Of a stretch of DNA of 64,000 nt, positions 1 through 5,692 are shown piece by piece. The notes under the pieces are model-generated. The model was given only the letters and a program-made list of their open reading frames with translations. It was not told the DNA's origin and did no database searches. Positions within the stretch are counted from its first letter, which is position 1. Every line of letters starts with the position of its first letter. This stretch comes from Thermus scotoductus DSM 8553 (lineage in GTDB: Bacteria > Deinococcota > Deinococci > Deinococcales > Thermaceae). Location: assembly GCF_000381045.1 (NCBI RefSeq), contig NZ_KB905729.1, positions 62,001-126,000 on the forward strand, written 5' to 3'. Made by a program: the position numbers and the translations under genes.

Positions 1-4
1 CGGA

Positions 5-922
5 GTGTCCCTTGGTCACGGGCAAAGCCCGTACCTTGAAGGGGTAGACTTCGCCGAGCTTTCCCGGAAGCTTCGGGAGCGGGTCATCGGCCAGGAGGAG
101 GCCGTGGATGCCCTTATCCGGGGGCTCAAGCGGAAGGCGGCAGGCTTTGGACGCAAGGGTAAGCCCTTTTCCGCCATGCTTCTGGGACCTACGGGAACCG
201 GCAAGACCGAGCTGGCTAAGGCGCTGGCGGAGAGCCTGGGGCGTCCCCTGGTGCGCTACGACATGAACGCCTTCGGCCAGGAGCACACCGCCGCCCTGCT
301 GGTGGGGTCTCCGCCGGGGTATGTGGGTTCCGACAAGCCCGGCAGGCTTTACGAGGACCTCCTTCGGGCACCCGAAGCGGTGGTTCTGTTTGACGAGATG
401 GAGAAGGCCCACCCCTTTGTTCTGGACCCCCTTTTGCAACTTCTGGACGAGGGGCGCTTCCAGGAGCTTTCCCAGGGGCTGGTGGTGCAGGCTTCGGATG
501 CGGTTCTCCTCTTCACCACCAACCTTCTCACGGAAGTGCCCGAGGGGGCGGACCTCCGGGGCCTTCTGGTGGCCCGGGGTTTGAGGCCGGAGTTCGTGAA
601 CCGGGTGGATGAGGTGGTGGCCTTCCGTCCCTTTACCCGGGAGGTGCTTCTGGAGGTGGCGAGGCGGCATCTTCTGGGCTACCTGGAGGGGTGGAAGAGG
701 GCGAGGGGTTTGGCTTTCCGCCTGGAAGTGGACGAGGCGGTGCTTCACCGCCTGGTGTCCCTGTGCGACCTGCGGTTTGGAGCCCGGGACCTGCAACGGG
801 TGATAGAGGGTACCGTGGGGGATGCCCTGGCGGATGCTTATCTCCGCCGTGGGGGTAGGAAGTTTTCCCGTCTGAGGATTTACCTGGACGGGGACAACCT
901 GGTGGCCGTTTTGGAAGACTGA
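5..922 (+). CDS. Stand-alone ClpB-D2-like AAA+ ATPase
   Basis: A 305-aa AAA+ ATPase that matches only the second (D2) ATPase module of ClpA/ClpB-type unfoldases. Visible motifs in order: IGQEEAVDAL near residue 29, Walker A GPTGTGKTE (about 61-69), pore-loop-like GYVG, Walker B VVLFDEMEK (about 125-133), sensor 1 TTN, arginine finger in RPEFVNRVDE, and sensor 2 GARDLQRVIE. The N-domain, D1 and middle domain of ClpB are absent, so this is not a housekeeping disaggregase. A GTG start at 5 is preceded by GGAG, but the frame is open to the window edge, so the true start may lie upstream. It sits in what looks like an integrated element (see 4880-4924). A remodelling role for the element's machinery is inference. 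Confidence 0.75.
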   Translation: MSLGHGQSPYLEGVDFAELSRKLRERVIGQEEAVDALIRGLKRKAAGFGRKGKPFSAMLLGPTGTGKTELAKALAESLGRPLVRYDMNAFGQEHTAALLVGSPPGYVGSDKPGRLYEDLLRAPEAVVLFDEMEKAHPFVLDPLLQLLDEGRFQELSQGLVVQASDAVLLFTTNLLTEVPEGADLRGLLVARGLRPEFVNRVDEVVAFRPFTREVLLEVARRHLLGYLEGWKRARGLAFRLEVDEAVLHRLVSLCDLRFGARDLQRVIEGTVGDALADAYLRRGGRKFSRLRIYLDGDNLVAVLED

Positions 923-1294
923 CTACCGCCTGAGCAGTTGCCCCGTGTTCCAAATGGTGCCCACCAGGTGCCCGTGTCCCCCGATGGTGAGGGCCAGGGC
1001 ATAGGACAGCAGGGGGTCATCTGTAAGACGGTTCAGGAAAACCGTTTTCAGGGAGATGAGGCCCAGGTCCACCAGGGGCATGCCCCAGGGACCGAGGGTG
1101 AGAGCCCTGGCGTACAGAAGGTTCCCCTCCCGGTACCCCTTTTCCAGACCCTTCAGAGTGGTAGCCAGGTCCCCTAACAGCGCCATTCCGTAGTACACCA
1201 GGACCCAGGGCCACTCGTTCTTAAAAAGGGAGGGGTTTTCCAGCCCGAGTGCCAGGGTATATACCGTGAGAAGCCCTATCAGCAACCAGGGCAT
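923..1294 (-). CDS. Small integral membrane protein, DUF5658-like (copy 1 of pair)
   Basis: A 123-aa protein with three or four hydrophobic segments. Its core, DLATTLKGLEKG followed by E-x-N-L, resembles the D-x-x-T-T ... G-x-x-E-x-N-P pattern I associate with DUF5658 membrane proteins. The gene just upstream (1298-1639) encodes a clear relative: DLWTTLEALDLG then EENPLA. The two are therefore a tandem duplication on the minus strand, 3 bp apart and probably co-transcribed. Here the NP of the motif has become NL. Function is unknown. Confidence 0.6.
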   Translation of the reverse strand: MPWLLIGLLTVYTLALGLENPSLFKNEWPWVLVYYGMALLGDLATTLKGLEKGYREGNLLYARALTLGPWGMPLVDLGLISLKTVFLNRLTDDPLLSYALALTIGGHGHLVGTIWNTGQLLRR

Positions 1295-1297
1295 TGT

Positions 1298-1639
1298 TCA
1301 GGAAGCGGAGAGCCGTAGAAGGCCCCGCAGGTTGTTGCTTCCGGCCACCAGGTGAACCATCCCCAGGACAAAGGCGGCCTGGAAGAAACCCCAGGTAGCT
1401 CCCGTGAGGACCAGTATCAGAAGGCTCATGAAAGGCAACCCCCAGATTCCCAGCCTCAGGAAAACCCGGGCCAGGGGGTTTTCTTCCCTGCCCCCCAGAT
1501 CCAGGGCCTCGAGGGTGGTCCACAGGTCCAGCACCAAACTCCCGGCATACACATAAAGACCCCACGGGTAAACGGGGAAGCCAAGGTGAACCCCGAGAAC
1601 TCCCAGAAGGGCACCTATAAAGCCCAGACGCCACCACAT
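1298..1639 (-). CDS. Small integral membrane protein, DUF5658-like (copy 2 of pair)
   Basis: A 113-aa, four-helix-like hydrophobic protein with the DLWTTLEAL...GGREENPLA signature (about residues 38-56), which fits the DUF5658 pattern better than its downstream neighbour. The ATG at 1639 is preceded on the minus strand by a -10-like TACATT (1646-1651) only 6 nt away, so the message is probably leaderless. A perfect 10-bp inverted repeat (1655-1680) sits just upstream and could be an operator. Function is unknown. Confidence 0.6.
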   Translation of the reverse strand: MWWRLGFIGALLGVLGVHLGFPVYPWGLYVYAGSLVLDLWTTLEALDLGGREENPLARVFLRLGIWGLPFMSLLILVLTGATWGFFQAAFVLGMVHLVAGSNNLRGLLRLSAS

Positions 1640-1654
1640 GCTCTCAATGTAGCA

Positions 1655-1680
1655 ACAGCTTCCCCTTGAAGGGAAGCTGT
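1655..1680. repeat. Perfect inverted repeat between divergent genes
   Basis: ACAGCTTCCC (1655-1664), a 6-nt loop, then GGGAAGCTGT (1671-1680). The arms are perfect 10-mers. It lies just upstream of the -10 box of the leftward membrane-protein pair and about 100 bp before the rightward 545-aa gene. No T-run follows on either strand, so an operator is more likely than a terminator. Confidence 0.5.
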
Positions 1681-1772
1681 ATGGGCAGGAAGACCGCTAT
1701 TGCGGCACCTCCACTATACCACCCTGCCCGGTCCCTGTCCAAGGGGGAACATGATGGAAAAACATGTCATGC

Positions 1773-1778
1773 TATAAT
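1773..1778 (+). promoter_or_regulatory. Consensus -10 box of a leaderless promoter
   Basis: A perfect TATAAT, seven bases before the ATG at 1786. Transcription would start at or next to the start codon. The preceding CATGA (1750-1754) and TCATG (1768-1772) form a spaced inverted repeat that could bind a regulator. Confidence 0.65.
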
Positions 1779-1785
1779 GACTTCC

Positions 1786-3423
1786 ATGGGCAGGCCAAAC
1801 GCTTTACACTGGGTTGCCGCTATTGCGGCGGCCCTCGGGCGGGACCCCAGGACGCCCGAGGAGGCTTTGGGGGTGCTGGGGAACCTTCTCCGTGCTGACC
1901 CCACGGAGAAGGCTCGGTTTCTTGAGGAGGCTCACGCTGCCTGGGTCAGGGGTGGGTGGGCAGTCAGGGGGGATAATACCCCCACCGCTGGGGTTGTCCT
2001 GGCGGCCCTTGAAGAAGCCACCCGGCGCTTGGCGGAGCGTTACGGGTGGCAGAGGGTTGAGGTAAAGGCCCGGGTAAGGGTCCCCAAGGAGGTGTTGAGC
2101 CTCCTTCGGGTGGCCCCGAGAGGGGTGAGGTTAGACGGCGAAGGAGTATTCGTTGTTTCCTCCCAGTTTAGTGAAAAGGCCGCTTGGAAGGCGGCCTATC
2201 GCTTGGTGAGGGGGGAAACAGTGGTCCTCCTTCCCAAAACTGGTGAAAAGGATGTCCTTAAAGTGAGAAGTTTGATTCTGGAGAAGGTGAAGACCCTTCT
2301 CCAGAAGCAGGAGGAGGGAGAGAGGGTAAAACTCCCCTGGGGGGGAACCGTTAGGGTTCTTCCCGGGGATAGGTGGGAGGACTTAGAGGCCCCCGAGCCC
2401 AGGATTTCTGCCGCCATCCGTGGGCTTCGGGAGGCTACCGAGGTTTTGCGGGAGGAACAGGAAGAGGAAGAGGAGATTGGCGTTCCCGGCAACTGGGTTC
2501 ACCAGACCCGGGTCAATCCTTGGTTGGTCAAGGTGTACCTCAAGGGGGAAGCCCGAGGGGTGGAAGCCGCATACCTTCAGGATGAGGCTTTCCTTCGGGA
2601 CCTCTATGGGGAGGTGAACATCTACAACCCCGGGGAACTGGCGGCTTTTCTGGGGGTGGAGTTGAGGGAAAGGGGGAAGGCAAGAGGGGGATGGGTTCTT
2701 ATCTTGGAGCAACAGGCCAGGAAGTTCCCCCCTTCCTACAAGGATGTGCAGGAGAGGTTTACAAGGAAGGGTAGTAAGGGTTGGGTTTCCTGGGCAGGGC
2801 TTCCTTTGCTGGAGCCCCTGGTGGCCTACGAGGTGAATGCCCTGGGGTTTAAGGACCCCGAGGCGGCCTACCAGGATGGCCTCATGGAGGCCCTGGAGAT
2901 CTGGGGCCGTTTGCAGAGGAAGTACGCTCAGGAGGTTAAGGAGGGCAAGGGGTTTAACCCCCTTCTCTTCCTGGTGCCCGAGCTTCGCAAGTTCCTTCTG
3001 GAGCTTCGGGCACAGGAGGTAGGGGTCTTCCGCCTTTCTCGGGCGGATGCCCAGAAGCTAAGGAAGTACTTCTACCTCCGGGAGAGGGGGTTGGACCCCA
3101 TAGAGGCAGGGAGAAAAGCCGGGCTTTCCCCGGAGCTTCTTTCCGCTCTTCAGGCAGAGGATGTTTCTGGGGATGCCCTGGTTGAACTGGGGGTTGACCC
3201 CAGGGAGGAGGTGGACTATGACACCTTCCTCCTGAGGGTCAAGGTAAAGGAGCTTAAGGAGGAGATTGCCCGTTGGTGGGGTCCTAAAGGGGAGGCTTTC
3301 GTTGAGGCCCTGATGGAAGGCCAAACTTCCTTGGGAGCCCAGTTAGAGGTTGGCCTCTCCAACGAGGAAGCGGAGGAAATCAAGGACTTCCTCCGCTCTG
3401 AGTTGGAGGGCTGGGTAGAGTAA
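1786..3423 (+). CDS. Unknown 545-aa protein with sigma-70-like C-terminal layout
   Basis: I do not recognise a family. The ATG at 1786 is chosen because a perfect TATAAT ends 7 nt before it; the frame stays open to 1666. Residues 1-330 are mixed and charged, with an acidic run at about 224-230. From about 337 the layout resembles a sigma-70 factor. YQDGLMEALEIWGRLQRKY (362-380) recalls region 2 (DLIQEGNLGLLRAVDKF). GVFRLS (413-418) sits where sigma has its RTIRLP. DPIEAGRKAGLSPELLSAL (437-455) looks like the region 3 helices. An acidic linker and a helix-rich region 4-like end (480-545) follow. Conserved sigma residues are mostly lost, so this is a structural guess. It is probably cargo of the integrated element. 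Confidence 0.55.
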   Translation: MGRPNALHWVAAIAAALGRDPRTPEEALGVLGNLLRADPTEKARFLEEAHAAWVRGGWAVRGDNTPTAGVVLAALEEATRRLAERYGWQRVEVKARVRVPKEVLSLLRVAPRGVRLDGEGVFVVSSQFSEKAAWKAAYRLVRGETVVLLPKTGEKDVLKVRSLILEKVKTLLQKQEEGERVKLPWGGTVRVLPGDRWEDLEAPEPRISAAIRGLREATEVLREEQEEEEEIGVPGNWVHQTRVNPWLVKVYLKGEARGVEAAYLQDEAFLRDLYGEVNIYNPGELAAFLGVELRERGKARGGWVLILEQQARKFPPSYKDVQERFTRKGSKGWVSWAGLPLLEPLVAYEVNALGFKDPEAAYQDGLMEALEIWGRLQRKYAQEVKEGKGFNPLLFLVPELRKFLLELRAQEVGVFRLSRADAQKLRKYFYLRERGLDPIEAGRKAGLSPELLSALQAEDVSGDALVELGVDPREEVDYDTFLLRVKVKELKEEIARWWGPKGEAFVEALMEGQTSLGAQLEVGLSNEEAEEIKDFLRSELEGWVE

Positions 3424-3437
3424 GCCAGTAACTTGTG

Positions 3438-3472
3438 CCCCCGCCTGACCGCAGGCGGGGGTTTCTGTTTTT
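3438..3472 (+). terminator. Intrinsic terminator
   Basis: CCCCCGCCTG, a 4-nt loop, CAGGCGGGGG (3438-3461), then GTTTCTGTTTTT. A strong 10-bp GC stem with a T-rich tail, 14 bp after the stop of the 545-aa gene. Confidence 0.8.
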
Positions 3473-3489
3473 GCGTTGGAGGTGGTAGC

Positions 3490-3837
3490 ATGCAGGCAAG
3501 GATGGAAGCCATGGTTTTTGATTGGAATGAGGTTGTGGAGGAAATCTCGGAATCCCTGGCGGATGGGGTCGGTGCTCCCGAGGGGGCTTCGGTGTACGTT
3601 CTCTGGGGGTTCAGTTCCCTTGACCTGGAAACTGCCCTGTACGACCTGCTGATGCACCTGGGGGAGGAGGAACGAGCCTTCTTTCGGCGCTACCTCGGCG
3701 ACCTGGTGGAAACCATCCACCGGGAAGGGTACAACATCCTGGCCCTCCTGCCCCACGAGGGCCAGCTACACGCCAAAGGGGGTAGCGTCCCCATCCCCCC
3801 CGGTTGGGAAACCGAAACGACCAGGGTGCTCTCCTGA
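3490..3837 (+). CDS. Hypothetical acidic protein
   Basis: A 115-aa acidic protein of unknown function. The ATG at 3490 is chosen because GGAGGTGG lies a few bases upstream; the frame is open further back, but that part runs through the terminator at 3438-3472. No signal peptide, membrane segment or motif stands out. It lies between the 545-aa gene and the iteron-like cluster at 3840-3934, so it belongs to the integrated element. Confidence 0.5.
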   Translation: MQARMEAMVFDWNEVVEEISESLADGVGAPEGASVYVLWGFSSLDLETALYDLLMHLGEEERAFFRRYLGDLVETIHREGYNILALLPHEGQLHAKGGSVPIPPGWETETTRVLS

Positions 3838-3839
3838 CC

Positions 3840-3934
3840 GTACCCACTCGGAGTGGGGACACCCCGGAAAAAGTGGGTACGCTTTTGTACCCTCCCGGAC
3901 GACAAAAATCGCAAGCGTACCCACTGTACCCACT
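3840..3934. repeat. Cluster of GTACCCACT iteron-like repeats
   Basis: The 9-mer GTACCCACT occurs at 3840-3848, inverted at 3872-3880, and twice in direct tandem at 3917-3925 and 3926-3934. The extended form AAGCGTACCCACT (3913-3925) is a perfect 13-nt inverted match of 3872-3884. The first copy also forms a short hairpin with AGTGGG at 3852-3857. A DnaA-box-like TTATCCCCA lies near 3971-3979. The cluster lies between convergent genes inside the integrated element. It may be an origin, partition or regulator-binding site. Confidence 0.6.
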
Positions 3935-3970
3935 TCTGGGGTAGGGGTTAGTAGGTTGTGTGCAAGGGGG

Positions 3971-4576
3971 TTATCCCCAGACCCTTACCTCACCCACCAC
4001 CCGGTGGAGGAGCCAGTCGCCTTTTTCCAGGGTGCGGCGTTCCGTGGGGCATCCCAGGGTTTCCACCACGTAGCTACGGCGGCTGTTGAGGCCCAGGAAG
4101 CGCACGGGGGAGAGGGGGGCATCCCCTTCCCTGGGTTCGGCCACCGCCAGTTCCCCGGGTTCGGGTTCTTCCCCTTCCCGGTACACCACGAAGCCTCCCC
4201 TGTGGGTCAGGGCACGGAGGTCCCTGGGGTCCACCTCCAGGCCCGGCAGGCCCAGGACCAGGTACTCTCCCGACCCCTTAAGGGGCACCTTCAGCAGGGG
4301 AACCGGGGGAACCCCGGGCATCTCCTCCGTGGTGAGCCCCGGCACCGCTACCCCGGTGGCCTGGGTGAACTCCTCGGGAGTCCAGCGCAGGGCCTTCATC
4401 AGGGCCAGAAGGCGCTGGTACGACACGTTCTCCAGGTTCACCAAACCCTTCTCCAGCTTCCATACATACCCGTCCGATACATTCATCTCCCGGGCTACAT
4501 CCGCCAGCGTCAACCCCAACTCCCGCCGCCGCCTGGCAATCGCACCCCCGGCCCGTTGCCGAATACCCTCTACCAT
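3971..4576 (-). CDS. XRE-family transcriptional repressor
   Basis: A 201-aa protein with an N-terminal Cro/CI-type helix-turn-helix at about residues 14-68 (ARRRRELGLTLADVAREMNV, then WKLEKG). The remaining 130 residues could be a CI-like dimerisation region; I cannot identify a catalytic Ser-Lys pair of the S24 type. On the minus strand a TAAAGT -10 box (4584-4589) lies 7 nt before the ATG, indicating a leaderless message. An operator-like 17-bp element (4585-4602) overlaps that -10 box, and two more copies lie upstream, which suggests autorepression. Its position at the attachment-site end suits the master regulator of the element. Confidence 0.75.
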   Translation of the reverse strand: MVEGIRQRAGGAIARRRRELGLTLADVAREMNVSDGYVWKLEKGLVNLENVSYQRLLALMKALRWTPEEFTQATGVAVPGLTTEEMPGVPPVPLLKVPLKGSGEYLVLGLPGLEVDPRDLRALTHRGGFVVYREGEEPEPGELAVAEPREGDAPLSPVRFLGLNSRRSYVVETLGCPTERRTLEKGDWLLHRVVGEVRVWG

Positions 4577-4584
4577 GCTCTACA

Positions 4585-4602
4585 CTTTACCATCTGGCAA
4601 GG
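4585..4602. promoter_or_regulatory. Operator-like element O1
   Basis: CTTTACCATCTGGCAAGG, an imperfect palindrome overlapping the -10 box of the XRE gene. It shares the pattern TTRCCATCYGRCAA with 4684-4700 and TTGCCATCTGTCAA with 4829-4845. Confidence 0.55.
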
Positions 4603-4683
4603 CAGACATGGTTGAACATAAGAGAGGTGCTTCCCCATGATAAACCGGCAGGCCACCGGCATATCCCCCGGTAGAACCTCCCC

Positions 4684-4700
4684 CTTGCCATCCGACAAGG
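4684..4700. promoter_or_regulatory. Operator-like element O2
   Basis: CTTGCCATCCGACAAGG, with CTTG/CAAG half sites. It is the second of three similar elements upstream of the XRE gene and is followed by GGTAAA. Confidence 0.5.
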
Positions 4701-4741
4701 GTAAAGCCCCGGTAAATCCCGTTCTGCACGGCGTTCCCGTC

Positions 4742-4763
4742 TTACCCCTTATTTACCCCTTAT
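4742..4763. repeat. 11-bp tandem repeat
   Basis: TTACCCCTTAT occurs twice back to back (4742-4752 and 4753-4763), between operator-like elements O2 and O3 and next to several GGTAAA/TTTACC words. I see no gene between 4577 and 4879. The stretch reads as a regulatory or recombination region of the integrated element. Confidence 0.55.
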
Positions 4764-4828
4764 TCCGCCGGAATGACCCCATATCTGTACCGTTTGCGAG
4801 GATGCTCACGGGGCATGGATGCCGTTCT

Positions 4829-4845
4829 GTTGCCATCTGTCAAAG
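4829..4845. promoter_or_regulatory. Operator-like element O3
   Basis: GTTGCCATCTGTCAAAG, third member of the set. It lies about 35 bp before the tRNA-derived attachment site. Confidence 0.45.
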
Positions 4846-4879
4846 TGAGCCAAGGGTGAAGTGGGGGTGGAATGTAAAC

Positions 4880-4924
4880 CTCACACGCGAGAGGTCGTAG
4901 GTTCAAGTCCTACGCCGCCCACCA
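4880..4924 (+). other. tRNA-Val(CAC) 3' fragment, probable att site
   Basis: A 45-nt tRNA 3' end starting in the anticodon loop: loop CTCACAC (anticodon CAC, Val), 3' anticodon stem GCGAG, variable AGGTC, T arm GTAGG-TTCAAGT-CCTAC, acceptor strand GCCGCCC, then ACCA. The bases before 4880 hold no D arm, no 5' anticodon stem (CTCGC expected) and no 5' acceptor strand (GGGCGGC expected). This is the usual scar of an element integrated by tyrosine recombination into a tRNA gene. The intact tRNA and the integrase should lie left of the window. Confidence 0.8.
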
Positions 4925-4940
4925 CGAAGAGAACACAAAA

Positions 4941-4968
4941 CTTCCCCCCTCGCTACCGAGGGGGGAAG
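4941..4968 (-). terminator. Terminator of the aquaporin operon
   Basis: CTTCCCCCCTCG, a 4-nt loop, CGAGGGGGGAAG: a 12-bp perfect stem. On the minus strand it is followed by TTTTGTGTT, so it ends the ppk-aquaporin transcript. Confidence 0.8.
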
Positions 4969-4975
4969 ATGCTTT

Positions 4976-5692
4976 CTAGCTATCCAGCGCCCGGTACACG
5001 GCTACCGCCCCCAGGGCTCCCAGGATGGGGAAGAGGGCGGGGACCAAGAGGTAGGGGTTGGCTGCGCCCTCTACCCCAAGGATCCAGGCCAGAAACCTGG
5101 GGGCAAGGTCCCGGGCAGGATTCAAGGCGAAGCCTCCAGGTCCTCCGAGGCCGTACCCCACGGCTGCCACGGTGAGGGCCAGCCAGAGGGCCACCATGCG
5201 CCCGTCCTTGCCCGCCGCCAGGATCACGCTCATGAGGGCGAAGGTGCCCAGGGTTTCCGCCACTGCCGGACCAGTCCAGGCGTAGAGGGCTTCCGGTTCC
5301 GTGCGCAAAAAGCCGGGTCCCGTGCTGAACACGTTGGGCATCCCCTGGGCCAGAAGGCCTTCCCGGTAGGCGACAAAGGCTCCGAGAGCACCCAGGAATC
5401 CGCCCAGGAACTGGGCCACCAGGTAGAGGGGCACGAGACGCCAGGGGAACAGGCGGCCCGCAGCCAGGGCTAGGGTGACCGCGGGGTTGAGATGGGCCCC
5501 CGAAAGGGAGCGGCTGGTCAGCACCCCCACCAGCACCGCCAGGCCCGAGCCCAGGGCCAGGGAGTCGTAGCCGTAGGCCCCCGGGGAAAGCCGGGGCTGT
5601 AGGACCGCATTGACGGCGCTTCCCACGGTGAGGAGGACGAGAAGCAACGTCCCCAACACCTCACCCACAAATGCCCTACCAACGATGCGCAT
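4976..5692 (-). CDS. MIP-family channel (aquaporin / glycerol facilitator)
   Basis: A 238-aa six-helix channel of the major intrinsic protein family. Both pore half-helices keep their NPA boxes: GAHLNPAVT in the first half and ALNPARDLAPR in the second. The Asp in NPARD is typical of glycerol facilitators, but I do not assign the substrate. The ATG at 5692 is preceded by GGGGAGG; the frame runs open to 5860, but that extension is antisense-like and hydrophilic. The gene overlaps the end of ppk by 17 bp, so the two are co-transcribed. Polyphosphate turnover changes osmotic load, which may explain the pairing (inference). Confidence 0.85.
   Translation of the reverse strand: MRIVGRAFVGEVLGTLLLVLLTVGSAVNAVLQPRLSPGAYGYDSLALGSGLAVLVGVLTSRSLSGAHLNPAVTLALAAGRLFPWRLVPLYLVAQFLGGFLGALGAFVAYREGLLAQGMPNVFSTGPGFLRTEPEALYAWTGPAVAETLGTFALMSVILAAGKDGRMVALWLALTVAAVGYGLGGPGGFALNPARDLAPRFLAWILGVEGAANPYLLVPALFPILGALGAVAVYRALDS

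Noticed and set aside
1655-1680. Terminator between the divergent genes at the left end
   Set aside because: Although the 10-bp stem is perfect, neither strand has a T-run and both flanking genes read away from it.
3956-4615. 219-codon plus-strand frame opposite the XRE gene
   Set aside because: The minus strand has the helix-turn-helix and a matching promoter; the plus frame is repetitive Gly/Pro/His.
4637-4900. 87-codon plus-strand frame before the tRNA fragment
   Set aside because: It spans two operator-like sites and a tandem repeat, has no ribosome site or -10 box, and ends inside the tRNA remnant. Composition does not look coding.
4880-4924. Functional tRNA gene
   Set aside because: Only the 3' part from the anticodon loop is present; the D arm and both 5' stem strands are missing.
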